A DNA stretch of 64,000 bases, from NCBI RefSeq assembly GCF_000213175.1, contig NW_009799102.1, positions 4,062,095-4,126,094 of the forward strand. The letters run 5' to 3'. This DNA comes from Neurospora tetrasperma FGSC 2508. Lineage: Eukaryota > Ascomycota > Sordariomycetes > Sordariales > Sordariaceae. Each line of letters begins with the position of its first letter. The stretch's first letter is position 1. Under the pieces are notes generated by a model. That model was not told the DNA's origin, searched no databases, and worked only from the letters and a program-made list of their open reading frames with translations. Positions 45,197-55,576 of this stretch are shown piece by piece. The position numbers and the translations under genes are program-made.

Positions 45197-48100
45197 TCAC
45201 TTTCCAACCTTTTTCCCCTTCTTCGGACTCGCCCTAGGAATCCCCGAAATAGCCGAATCCTTGCTCATCTTACTAGCCTTGGACATCTTTGAACTCGCCA
45301 CACTCATGACCGACGCACTCGGCGCAATCGACGGCGCGCTAACACTACTGCGCCCCGTCCTGCTTGTGCCCGTGGTACCAGTCATGCCCGAAATGGCACT
45401 ACCCCTCTCAGTCCAGTCGTCTTCACTATCGTCGCCTGTTTCGTAGTCCGAGTAGTTGTCGTCTTCGTCATCTTGGTCGTGGTCCTGGCTATACTGGCTT
45501 TCTCCGTCGTCATCTCGACTGCCATTTGAGCGACCGGATCGAGCCGAACGAGGGCCGGAGCGGGAAGAGGAAGTGATGACCGTCGTGCCCTGGGAGGAGC
45601 GACGTAGAGTGGCTGTTTCGTCCGCCTCAGTTTCAGTCTCGGTTTCGTTGTGGTCTTCGTCGCCGCCGTAACGGGAAGAGGACTCGGTGCGCGCGTCGTC
45701 GTCGACGTGAACCATGTCCTCATCTGACCCGGAGCGCACATCAACTGGTGGAGTAGCGGTGTCATACCCCTCCTCGTCCTCATCATCCGTGTCCTTCAGG
45801 GAGACGTCTCTATCCTCTTTCGATAGACCACCATATCCCTTCGCCGTGGACTTTGAGCTCGTCGTCGCCCAACTCCCCTTTCGCTCTCTAGCCTTAGGTC
45901 TCGAAGTCCCGGAAGTATCGGCATCACCATGATGAGCAGCCACCGCCGCCTTGACCGCCGCGACACCACCACCGCCAGCCCCGTTCCTAACGCTATTGCT
46001 GCGCTTGATGCTACCGCCCAGCAGAGCTCCGCTGACCATTTGACTGAGTGACAGAATCCGTCTGTTAGACGCCGACGATCCCGCACCCGTGCCCATCTTA
46101 GGGGTTCTGGTCTTGGCGTTGATAGCAGCCATGTTGAGTGCCGACGTGGGCTGTCTTGACTCCATGCGTGAAACGACGCTGGGAGCGCGGGTGGACATTT
46201 GCGAGGGGACGCGCTTGCGGTTCATTGACTCCCGACCGACGCCCGTGGTGAAGCGCTTGCCTTTGGCCATGAGAAGTAAGCGTGAATGGTCCATGACTCC
46301 CTCGAGGATACGGCGCTCGAGCGTTTCGGCGCGGGTTTCCATCTCGTGGAGCTCTTCTCTTCGGAGGCGGAGGGCAGTGTCGAGGGAGGACAAGTCCGCC
46401 GTAAGTCTGGATTTCTTGCGCACCAGCTCCTCTTGCTCCCCGCGGAGCTCAACAAGGTTGTGTTTAATACCCTGCTGCTCAGCCCTCAAGTCAGCCAAGA
46501 ACTGCTCCTTAAGTTTGTCATGCTCCTTGCGCAGTGCCTCGTTGCGTTCCTTAAGGCGACACTCCTCCTCCATCAGGTTAGCGAGCAGATCCACCTTCAG
46601 CTTCTCCTGCTCTTCACGGAAGATTGCCTTCATTTCTTCTTGCTCTTCCCGCAGGCTGGCGTTGATCTCCTTGAGACGCCTCTCTTCCTCCTTGAAAGCG
46701 GCAAGGAAAGAGCTCCTAAGTTCTTTCTGCTCTTGCCTGAGACCTTCGTTGACTTCCTTGAGCAAAGACTCCTCCTCGCGCAAATTCTTGAGGAACTTAT
46801 CCTTGAGAACTTGCTGCTCTTCTCGTAAAGCATCGTTCGACTCCTTCAGGCGGGCTTCTTCATCCTTCAAAACGGCAAGGAAGCTCCGCTTGAGCGACTC
46901 GTGCTCGGCTTTGAGGGCGGAATTGAGCTCGATCAGACGGTCGCGCTCATCGCGGAGGTTAGCAGCGAAGGTCTTCTTCATGATGTCTTGTTCTTCTTTG
47001 AGGGACACGTTTATTTCCATCAGGCGGTCACGTTCCTCTTCAAGATTAGTTTTGAACGTCTTTTTTAAGGTTTCGTGCTCTTCCTTGAGAGAAGCATTGA
47101 GTTCTTTCAGCCTTGTCTCCTCCTCCTTGAGACCGGCCATGAACACCGCCTTAGCCTCCTCGTGCTCCTTTCTTAGGGATTCATTCAGCGTCTTGAGGCG
47201 ATGCTCCTCCTCAGCCAAGTTGGCCAAGAACGTAGACTTGAGCTCTTCCTGTTCCTGCTTCAGAGACTCATTCATCTGCTTCAGACGTGCCTGTTCCTGT
47301 TGGAGGTTTTCCAAGAACTGGGACTTGAGCTGATCCTGCTCCTCACGCAAAGTAACATTGATGCTCTCCTTAACGCGGGCTTCCTCCTCTTTGAGCTCAG
47401 CCAAACGAGCCTCGATTGCTTCCTTTTCAGCCAGCTGACGCTCAAGAGCAATTGTAGTCTCTTGCAGTATCTTCTTTTTGTTCTCATCCTCTTCGACAGC
47501 GCGCTGAGTCTGGGTAGCGATAAACTCAGCGAGCTCGGCGGAGGTATTCTTGACTTGTTTGTGGACATCTTCGAGATGAGCGAAAGCCTTCTCCGCTTCG
47601 CCGGTATGACCAACGAGCTTTTCAAGCTTCTCGTTGACAGTGGGCATGGCGTTGATGACCTTGGTCTGCAGACCCTCCGTTGTCGTCTTGGAATACTCAA
47701 AATGCTGACCAACAAGGGCAAGAACCTCCTGGAGGTTCTCGGCGACTTTAGGCTGATGCTCGGCAACAAGACTCTGCAAGCCGTCCAACTTGCCAGTCAT
47801 CTCCTGCACCTGCTCTCGAGTAAGGGTATGCTCAGTCTTGATATCGAGATGATTCTCATCGGCCTTGCACAACAGCTCATCCACCCTTTCGAAAACAGTC
47901 TTTGAGCTGACTTCCATCTTTTCCACAGCCTCCGTGACCGTACCGCTGAGAGGCTCCAGCGCAGTCTTGAGCTCCTCCATTTGACCCTTTGTCGCCACGG
48001 TCTCCTTGATCTCGCCGATCTGCGCCTTCTGAAGCTCCTCGATCTTGGTCTCAATGTCAGTCTTCGCCTTGTTGATAGTCGTGCGACCTTCCTCAAAACC

Positions 48101-51100
48101 CTCCTTCATGCCACCCCACAATTCCATGAGCTCATCCTGCAGCGTCGCGTTCTTCTTGACAATTTCGCTCATCGGAGCCAAAACCTTGTGAATAGAATCC
48201 ACCCCCTTGGCTCCATCAGTGAGTTTAGCTTTGATGACTTCATGAAACTCTTCGAGGAGGGATTTGACTTCGGACACGCGGTCGGTGATGTCGCCGTTTG
48301 CCTTGGTAGTAGCCTCGGCTTGAGCTTCGAGCTTCTCAGTCAGGGTCTTGAAGTTGCTGTCCATGTCGGGGCGGCTGGCTGTGGCTGTCGGAGAGTCGGT
48401 GGGGGCATCAGTGGTGGCGGGTCTCGATGAAACGAGGGACTTGACTTCGAGACAAACAGTCTCAACAGCCTCGAGATCAGCTTTGGTGAGCTTGTCGGAG
48501 TCTTCTTTCTCGTCGCGGGTCCTCATTTCGTCGAAGGCAATCGTCATCTTGGCGATGAGCGACTCGAGAGCGGAAACATCCTCCTTCCTGGACACACCTT
48601 CCACTTGCTTCGACAAATCTCCCAAGTTCGACTTCGTCTCTACCAACAAGACTTCAAGTGCATCCACATGCTCTTTCCTGACTAGCTCCTTCTGCAGTTC
48701 CTGGGCGCTCACGAAATCATCCAAGCTGTCCTTGGTATTCCTTAGAATGGTCTCAATTGCCTGGACATCTTCTTTCGTAGCCGGATCGGTAGGGTCGCTG
48801 GTGGGAAGCAGCTCAGGCTCGGGCTGCTTAGGCGCGGCTGATGACGATCTTGCCTTGGTCCACTCATCAATGGACTTTCTCAGACCCCCAATCGCGGTGT
48901 CAACGGAAGTCTGGAGAGAGCGAATTGTTTCTTCGAGGGGTGACAGGTTGATCTTCTGCTGCTTTTGTTCGCGGGCAGCAAGAGAGGCGACAGAATCGAT
49001 CAACTTCCTTAGCAAGGCCTCGACGTCGCCTAGCTCAGACTTGGATGTAGCAGTTCTGGCACCCGCCGCAGCCTTTGACGAGCCAGCACCACTTTCCATA
49101 GCCTCGACCTTCTTCCCTAGCTTATCAACCATAGCATGGAGACTTCTAATCTCCTCGACGCTTCCATGGCCAAGCTGCTTCGAAGGTTGATCACCATCAT
49201 TGCTAAAGGGCGTCAGCGCGAATTCGTCATCAAACCCGCCTCCTGCTCTAAGCTCTTCGAGATCAGCTCTGACGCCCTTCAGGCCCTCCTTGAGCGCATC
49301 CAGAATCTCGTCATTAGCCGAGAGGTCACCGGCTTTGTTAGAGAGCTTGTCAATACTCTTTTTCAAATCGCCGAGTCCCTCTTGCAGAGCATGGAGGATT
49401 TTCGTCTCCGCCACCTCACCGGTGTGCTGAGAGGTGGTATTCATCTCCTTACGAATAGTACCAATGGCTTCGAGAATCTCGGCATTGCTGCCGGGCTGCG
49501 CGAGTGGCGTTACGGGGACCAAGGTGCCGTTGACGACGTCGCGGAGTGATTCAAGTTCCTCCCTTAGCAGATCATTGGTGCTCTGAGAAGCCTTCTTGAC
49601 CAACTCCGCCACTTCCTCCCTAAATCTCTCCAATGTTTCAGTCATGTGCGGGATCAAATCGTCGGAGTTGCCGTCGGTGCGGGCGCGGTCGACGTACGCT
49701 TCGATGTCATGCCTCAGTTTCTCGAAATCGTCCATGGTAATACCAGGCGTAGTCCGCTCAGCGTCACCACCACGGGAGGTGGGTTTGCTGTTTTCTGAGA
49801 AGGCGCGGAACTCATCTCTCAGCGAATCACGGATTTCGTACAGTCGCTCAATGATTTCTTCAGTTTCGGGCTTCAGGATGGAAGGAGGCGTGGTGCCGTG
49901 GCGGACGAGAGCTTTGGAATGTGAGCCGGAGAGATCCGAGAGGTCTCGTTCTTTTAGACTCTCTTTGACAGCGCGGGCGACATCTCCTGAAATATCAAGC
50001 GCATCAAATCCTTCGCGGACGGCATCAGCAAGGTCGACACGCGACAGATCAGGGCGGGGGAGGTAAGAAGCGATATGCTGTGCGAACTCGGGGGTTTGCA
50101 ATGCTTTGACGACGGCGCGTGTGACATCGCAGGGAAGATCCATGGTTTCGATAGCTTCCTGGACAGCATCGATCATGTCTTCGCTTGATGGGCCGGCAGA
50201 GGAAAAGTCGAATGTCTCCAGCGCTTTGGTGACGGCGGTTTGCATGTCCTTTGGTAGATCCAGAGACCTTACACCATCTTGCACGGCTTCGGCCATGTCA
50301 ACAGTGAAGTCGAACTTGTTGAGGCTCTCGTCCATTGCGTTCACCACCTCTTGACGCTTCAGGGGCTTGGGGAGGTCGCTCAAACCATCCTTGACCGCAC
50401 TCAGAATGTCGTCTTTCGAAAGTTGGGGAGTGACCGGGAAGTCGAACTCATCCAGACATTCCCTGACAGATTCGAAGACATCGTCCCGGGAGACCGCCTC
50501 AAACTTGCTGAACCCTTCGTTGATAGCAGCGAACACGTCTTGCTTGGAAGCCGTCTCCTTTGGCAGATACATCCCTAGCCCCTCCTTCAAACAATCCAGC
50601 ACTTCGTGCCTTTCCAACCCGATCTGCTGGATCTCAATTTCAGGTTTGTACTTTTCGAAAGCATCTTGCACCGCTTGTACAACGTCCTCCCTACGAAGCT
50701 CCTGCACGCGCGGCTTATTGGCTTGTGAATCCTTGAGGGCAGCACGCATGCTATTGTAGATCTCCCTGTAATCGATCATGGAGTCGATTCGAGGCGCTGC
50801 CGCGACTGTCTCTTGCGCCTTCTTGCGGTGTTCGTGCACGATGTTAACCATGTTCTGGCGCATTTCCTCCAGGCCATCTGAGACAATTTTGTTCATGGCT
50901 TCCTTTGTAAAATTGTCTACAGGGAGGGTTTGAGGGGACTTGGAGGAGACTTCGTTAAGTCGGCGACCGATTTCTTGGCCCATGTCGAGGACCTCGCCGC
51001 GCAGTTCCTTGACGAGAGACTTGACGTCGCTGGTAAGGCTGCCGCCTTGGGCCAGGTAGTCCTTGACTATGCGCAGGGCGGAGAGGATTTCATCATTCAT

Positions 51101-52648
51101 GGAATCGGTGGCACGGGAGCTCTGGGTTTGAGTTGGTGAATTTCCAGATTCTTCGAGGAATCGGCCTACGCGCGAGTTTCGGCCGTCTTCGTCTTCGCTG
51201 AAGCTCCAGGCCTTGTTGCGACCGCCGCCGCCGCCGCCGCCACCACCACCTCTCCCTGCTCCGCCAGTAGCTGGTACTAGAGCATGTTGCTGATTGGCTT
51301 TGACCAAACGGATGATCTCCTCTAGCTTTTCAGACGTGGAAAAGCCGGAAAGCTGACGGGCGAGTTCGTTAAGTCTCGAGAGAAGCGATTCTTGGCCCTC
51401 TTTCGTTCCCATGTCGCGAAGGATCTTTTCTAGAAGAGCAATTGACGATGTGTCGGCCACAAGTGAGGGTGTGCTCAATAGCGACTCTCGATCAAGCGAC
51501 GCTCCAAAGCTATGTGGCGAAGGTATTCGCGGCAGGGAGAACGGTCGCGACTTTAGTGACGTAGGCGATGGCGGACCCCCACCGTACGCTTCCCTCTGCG
51601 CGGCCCTCGACTTGGCCTCGGTGATCAACTCTCGCAAACTCCTGCGAATGTCCTCATCGCGCTGATTGGTGGCCTCTTTCAAGCTGAGCAAGTCTGTAGC
51701 ATTATCTCTGCTGCGCCTGCTAAGCGCCGACATTTCTCGTTGAAGAGCCGAAGCAATGTTGGTAAGGGTGATGAGCTGGTTCGACAGGGCCTCGAGGCCT
51801 AGGGGTGTTACAGTCGTCTTGGTCACTCCGCTGGAGCCGTTAGTGATGTTAGCGAGGGGATCCGAGTCCCTGACCGACGACGACGTTCCGAGGTTGCTGG
51901 CACTACTCATGTTCTGAAGGGCGAGCATGGTGGCCGACTGAGGAGGAGTGTTCTCGCCGAGGATGCTCTGATGTGGTCGCCGCATGTTGCTGGTGCTGTT
52001 GGCTTGGCGGAGGATGCTGCCTGGGGTCAAACTAGGACCCGTTCGTGGTGAACCCATAGTGGGGGCGGGTTTTAGGGTGTCTTCCTTTTCGTCCTTGAAC
52101 TCGACGTGGTTCTCACGACTCCTCGTAGGGGTGGATGGCCTCTCGTATATGCTCTCGTACTTGCTCTCGTACTTGTCGTGCTTGTTGTTTTCTTGCTTTT
52201 CGTATTTGTCAAACTTGGTGTCGAGTTTGCTATCGAATTTGAAGTCGTGCTTCAAATCGTGCTTAAAGTCGTGCTTCTCTGGTGATCGTGAGGCTGATGT
52301 ATTGGAGACGTAACCACTCTCAAGCATCAAACTAATATCCTTGACAGTGCTGTTCTGAAGGGAATTCAAACGGCGATGTGACGCAGCCGTAGCTGTGTTG
52401 CGCAAAGGGGGCCTCTCTGTCCTCTCTGGAGAAGGGTCACCCGCGGCGCGCTTGGGGATGTGTGGTACCAGGTTAGCACTCTCACGGGCCTTTTCCTGCA
52501 AGGCAGCATGGGCAGACTGGATCGCACTCGAGGTGCCAGCTCTAGAGACACCGGGAGACTGAGGGTTGAGTGGAAGCGGCGGTGGTGCCCTCTCGGGGTC
52601 TGAGCTATCCCACCTATTTTTCATTAGTTCCTTGAACAAGAGGGACAT
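45197..52648 (-). CDS. Giant coiled-coil protein, 2483 residues, single exon
   Basis: One uninterrupted frame of 7.45 kb from the ATG at 52648 (MSLLFKELMKNRWD). Seen in order: a disordered N-terminus with a K-x-D-x-x-(K/F)-type charged repeat at about 125-170; a short coiled coil near 280-340; a Gly tract near 475; a set of about 6-8 degenerate 25-35-residue helical repeats (ILSAVKDGLSDLPKP, MAEAVQDGVRSLDLP, LADAVREGFDALDIS) at about 700-900; long coiled coils at about 920-1760; a regular 29-residue repeat at 1767-2067; then a disordered basic and Ser/Asp/Glu-rich C-terminus ending in a Lys/Ser tail. It has no Walker A/B or hinge, so it is not an SMC ATPase. The likely role is cytoskeletal, tethering or scaffold (inference); the family was not identified with confidence. 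Confidence 0.85.
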   Translation of the reverse strand: MSLLFKELMKNRWDSSDPERAPPPLPLNPQSPGVSRAGTSSAIQSAHAALQEKARESANLVPHIPKRAAGDPSPERTERPPLRNTATAASHRRLNSLQNSTVKDISLMLESGYVSNTSASRSPEKHDFKHDLKHDFKFDSKLDTKFDKYEKQENNKHDKYESKYESIYERPSTPTRSRENHVEFKDEKEDTLKPAPTMGSPRTGPSLTPGSILRQANSTSNMRRPHQSILGENTPPQSATMLALQNMSSASNLGTSSSVRDSDPLANITNGSSGVTKTTVTPLGLEALSNQLITLTNIASALQREMSALSRRSRDNATDLLSLKEATNQRDEDIRRSLRELITEAKSRAAQREAYGGGPPSPTSLKSRPFSLPRIPSPHSFGASLDRESLLSTPSLVADTSSIALLEKILRDMGTKEGQESLLSRLNELARQLSGFSTSEKLEEIIRLVKANQQHALVPATGGAGRGGGGGGGGGGRNKAWSFSEDEDGRNSRVGRFLEESGNSPTQTQSSRATDSMNDEILSALRIVKDYLAQGGSLTSDVKSLVKELRGEVLDMGQEIGRRLNEVSSKSPQTLPVDNFTKEAMNKIVSDGLEEMRQNMVNIVHEHRKKAQETVAAAPRIDSMIDYREIYNSMRAALKDSQANKPRVQELRREDVVQAVQDAFEKYKPEIEIQQIGLERHEVLDCLKEGLGMYLPKETASKQDVFAAINEGFSKFEAVSRDDVFESVRECLDEFDFPVTPQLSKDDILSAVKDGLSDLPKPLKRQEVVNAMDESLNKFDFTVDMAEAVQDGVRSLDLPKDMQTAVTKALETFDFSSAGPSSEDMIDAVQEAIETMDLPCDVTRAVVKALQTPEFAQHIASYLPRPDLSRVDLADAVREGFDALDISGDVARAVKESLKERDLSDLSGSHSKALVRHGTTPPSILKPETEEIIERLYEIRDSLRDEFRAFSENSKPTSRGGDAERTTPGITMDDFEKLRHDIEAYVDRARTDGNSDDLIPHMTETLERFREEVAELVKKASQSTNDLLREELESLRDVVNGTLVPVTPLAQPGSNAEILEAIGTIRKEMNTTSQHTGEVAETKILHALQEGLGDLKKSIDKLSNKAGDLSANDEILDALKEGLKGVRADLEELRAGGGFDDEFALTPFSNDGDQPSKQLGHGSVEEIRSLHAMVDKLGKKVEAMESGAGSSKAAAGARTATSKSELGDVEALLRKLIDSVASLAAREQKQQKINLSPLEETIRSLQTSVDTAIGGLRKSIDEWTKARSSSAAPKQPEPELLPTSDPTDPATKEDVQAIETILRNTKDSLDDFVSAQELQKELVRKEHVDALEVLLVETKSNLGDLSKQVEGVSRKEDVSALESLIAKMTIAFDEMRTRDEKEDSDKLTKADLEAVETVCLEVKSLVSSRPATTDAPTDSPTATASRPDMDSNFKTLTEKLEAQAEATTKANGDITDRVSEVKSLLEEFHEVIKAKLTDGAKGVDSIHKVLAPMSEIVKKNATLQDELMELWGGMKEGFEEGRTTINKAKTDIETKIEELQKAQIGEIKETVATKGQMEELKTALEPLSGTVTEAVEKMEVSSKTVFERVDELLCKADENHLDIKTEHTLTREQVQEMTGKLDGLQSLVAEHQPKVAENLQEVLALVGQHFEYSKTTTEGLQTKVINAMPTVNEKLEKLVGHTGEAEKAFAHLEDVHKQVKNTSAELAEFIATQTQRAVEEDENKKKILQETTIALERQLAEKEAIEARLAELKEEEARVKESINVTLREEQDQLKSQFLENLQQEQARLKQMNESLKQEQEELKSTFLANLAEEEHRLKTLNESLRKEHEEAKAVFMAGLKEEETRLKELNASLKEEHETLKKTFKTNLEEERDRLMEINVSLKEEQDIMKKTFAANLRDERDRLIELNSALKAEHESLKRSFLAVLKDEEARLKESNDALREEQQVLKDKFLKNLREEESLLKEVNEGLRQEQKELRSSFLAAFKEEERRLKEINASLREEQEEMKAIFREEQEKLKVDLLANLMEEECRLKERNEALRKEHDKLKEQFLADLRAEQQGIKHNLVELRGEQEELVRKKSRLTADLSSLDTALRLRREELHEMETRAETLERRILEGVMDHSRLLLMAKGKRFTTGVGRESMNRKRVPSQMSTRAPSVVSRMESRQPTSALNMAAINAKTRTPKMGTGAGSSASNRRILSLSQMVSGALLGGSIKRSNSVRNGAGGGGVAAVKAAVAAHHGDADTSGTSRPKARERKGSWATTSSKSTAKGYGGLSKEDRDVSLKDTDDEDEEGYDTATPPVDVRSGSDEDMVHVDDDARTESSSRYGGDEDHNETETETEADETATLRRSSQGTTVITSSSRSGPRSARSGRSNGSRDDDGESQYSQDHDQDDEDDNYSDYETGDDSEDDWTERGSAISGMTGTTGTSRTGRSSVSAPSIAPSASVMSVASSKMSKASKMSKDSAISGIPRASPKKGKKVGK
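46448..47350 (-). repeat. Ten tandem 29-residue coiled-coil repeats (87-bp units)
   Basis: Residues 1767-2067 split into ten consecutive units with the pattern L-(K/R)-x-E-(Q/H)-x-x-(L/M)-K-x-x-F-x-x-N-L-x-x-E-x-x-R-L-K-x-x-N. Nine are exactly 29 residues. The ninth is 40, that is 29+11. Units have diverged at the amino-acid level. Confidence 0.9.
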
Positions 52649-54061
52649 GACACCATGATGGTCTGCTGTTGGTGTTTTGGGGAAAAGAGGGGAAGCATCC
52701 TACATTGGGATCATGGCACGGCCATGATTATCAAACGAGGCGGAATGCGAGTGTCTTAAATCTCGGGGGAGCTGGTGGTGCCCATGGTGGTCCCTCTCTG
52801 AGCCAGCGGGCGGCATGGCTTCAGCTGTGTGGGAGGTGTGTGTCGGGAAAACGAGGGAGGGAGTGAGAGAGGGAAGGGAGCCCAGGGCGGTAGGGCGGGC
52901 GCGGCCTGGCTGGCGTGGTGGGCGCGAACAGAACTACCACCCGGAGGTGTTTGAGAGTCAATCTGTTCCTGGCCTAAGCTGGGGATGAACCGGGGTGGTC
53001 GACCAAGGACCAGGGTCTTTCTGCCGGAGAACTAGTGTAGATAGTAGTAGGGTCCGGTCTGTGCGGTTGGTTACGCCAACAACAAGGACGGAAACGCGGT
53101 AGGATCCTGGGTCGGGTGTGTGGTGTCGCAACAGTGGAGGATGGCTTGATAGGACGAGGCCGAGATGGGAAGTAATGTTTCTGGTACTGAACAGTAAGAG
53201 GTTGGTAATCCGAATCGGTACCTGATTACCGACCCCTGTTTGCTGAAGCCGAGACCCAAGGTGAAGGGTGACCTTGCTGTTTGGATATCGGACCAGTACT
53301 GTAAACACGGTATGACGGTACAAGTATGTATTATGATGCGTGATATGGTATGGCAAACAATTTCCAGGGCTGAGACAAGTTGGAACAGAACCAGGAGGCG
53401 TTGATGGGCGGTACGGTAACCTTGATCAACCTGGGATATCGATCCGTGCTCTTCTTCTTTCAGTTGCCGTCTGTTCGTTGTTGTCTGGTCTCCCGTCTCT
53501 GTTCCGTTTCCTCTTTTCGGTTGGGTTCCAGAGTTGTTGAAGGCAACACAGCAGCTGTTGTTCGATTGTTCCCTCAGGCGGATAGGCAGTGCAAATATCC
53601 GATGGACTCCTCAGGTGTCGTCGTAGTAGTAGAAGTAGTGAATCCAGAATCCAAGCTGCAATATGGAAAACGGAGATAAGGAAAATCGACCAAATGAAAA
53701 AACAAACCACACAAGGACTATGTCGGTTGACGTGACTGACTGTCTCCTGTTGTATGGCTGGAGGGGTATATCCTTTCGAAGAGTCGCAAAGCAGCAAAAT
53801 CGCCAAAGAAAAAAAAAATAAGAAAAAAAGAAAAAGACTTAACACAGCAGCTCTAAGCCTTCCTTGTTTCTGGCTGTCCAAGTCCAGTGTGCTGCAGCAG
53901 ATGGCGCAAAGCAGGGTATAATGGTCAATGCTAAGTCAGACAGAGTGAACTCCAGTCGCTGAAAGTGACAGCGAGCTGAGTGAATGGATGATGCCGTCCG
54001 TTCCAAGGAAGCTTCGTTGGTCTGATGTTGATGGTGTTTGCTTTGGTGCGAAGAGCGAACA

Positions 54062-54099
<38 letters not shown>

Positions 54100-55576
54100 C
54101 TCCTTTCTCGCTGCTTTGACTTGGCCAGGCAACAACTCGCTGTGTGGCAGAAGTGAAAACTTGGACTGACGAGTGCCAGGAAGGAGGGGGACGAGCAACC
54201 TGAAATTCAGTCGGTTCCTTCCTCAAAATCAAAGAAATCCGACTCGCGACCTGATGACCACCTACCTCGATATTGCACTCGTTCTTGCCCTTGTTCTTTT
54301 CTTGCGACAAACCCTGATGAGAACCCAACCTTGCCTGTTCCTGCCAAACCTGTCCCCAAGAATTTCCAACCCACGTTTCTTTCTCGGCGAGGGGCCGCCC
54401 GCCCAGGCCCAGAGGGGAGGCTGGGGTGGGTGGGTGGGTGTGGGTTGGTCAAGGGCCAAGCAGGGGTCTTTCAGGGCAGCCAGTCCACTAAATGTCGAGC
54501 CGTGGTGGACGGCAGCCCACCTTCCATGGTTCACACGGGAAACCATCAATCACATCACTGGCTCCCTTCCGCCCAACCAATCAATCAGTCCATTTGTGCT
54601 CTCTGACCCCATTTGGAGAGACCAATGAGCCAATCATCGTCTCAAATGTCTGTTGATTGTTTGTGCTCTTTCCCTCTGTCGTTGCTCTGCAAAAAAGGCA
54701 CCCTAGCAACGCGCGGTTAGTCGCGAACCAGGGTTGGCCTCCATGTGTGACCTCAGAGCGCAGTTCTAGTCATCCCCCCCCTACAGTAGCCCAGGAGGTC
54801 ACCGTCGGATCACAGGCTCTAGTTGCTTATCGATAAGGCTAAGTGAAAAAGGAACAAGGGGGGAAGAGCTGCGCGTCATCCTCCATGTCTTTCCCTCACT
54901 AGATCATGAGTGGTGAAGTCTTGGCTTGAAAGGGTGAAGAAAACAGATCGATGCGACAGTTGAGACGTGAACGCGGTACGTATCAAATGTTGGTGACGCT
55001 CACCGCAAGAATTGTTATCCAAGCTCTGTCGTCACTGCCACCACCCACAGGTCCAAGCTCCCTTCAGGTGGCCCAAGCTTCAAGGCACAAACTCCGAGTC
55101 CAGCATTGTGCTCCACTGATTTGCAGTGGTCCTGCAGAAGCAGCAAACGGAGGGAGCTCTTGCTTTTTGGGACTTGCATCTCTTCCAGTCCTTGGAATTC
55201 CTTCATGTTGTGAGGCGTTTGAGGGATCGAGTACGCTACCATTTTTCATGTCGCCAACTGAAGGTGAAAACTAACGCACTCGATGGCTGTTTCCAATGTC
55301 ATGTGAAACGCCCAAGTATTGGAAAACTGCGGTGGGATGCCTCTAGCCGGCTGCAACACGGAAAGTCCACACAACTTCCCACAGGTTGGAACAAAGCCTC
55401 CCGTCAACAGTCAAGTGACAACCGAGTCACAAACACCAAAGACCACACACAACGAACGAAGTCATGACATTCATTCTAACACCACCACTCTTCAACGCCA
55501 AACCAAACCAAACTATGCTTTGTTTTTCCGTAAACCGTAAAATGCAATACACAATCCCCATCTCATCATCCCCTCT
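52649..55576. other. Intergenic: promoter of the coiled-coil gene and unassigned DNA
   Basis: About 2.9 kb. It contains the promoter/leader of the minus-strand coiled-coil gene at its left, and the 3' region of the PLP-binding gene at its right. A (CTGG)n tract lies at 54062-54097. Several 100-150-residue frames (53426-53881, 54173-54628) have no domain and mixed composition. No gene is supported. Confidence 0.5.
54062..54097. repeat. CTGG tetranucleotide microsatellite
   Basis: Nine tandem CTGG/GGCT units in intergenic DNA. Confidence 0.95.

Noticed and set aside
46089-47333. 414-codon plus-strand frame opposite the giant coiled-coil gene
   Set aside because: Ser/Arg/Leu-rich antisense shadow of the Lys/Glu-rich 29-residue repeat.
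45197-52648. Reading the giant protein as an SMC-type chromosome segregation ATPase
   Set aside because: No Walker A, Walker B, signature motif or hinge domain was seen; long coiled coils alone do not support it.
53426-54628. Overlapping 100-150-codon frames upstream of the coiled-coil gene
   Set aside because: Overlap on both strands with random or repeat-driven composition; one contains only a CTGG-coded Gln/Pro/Ala/Ser run.
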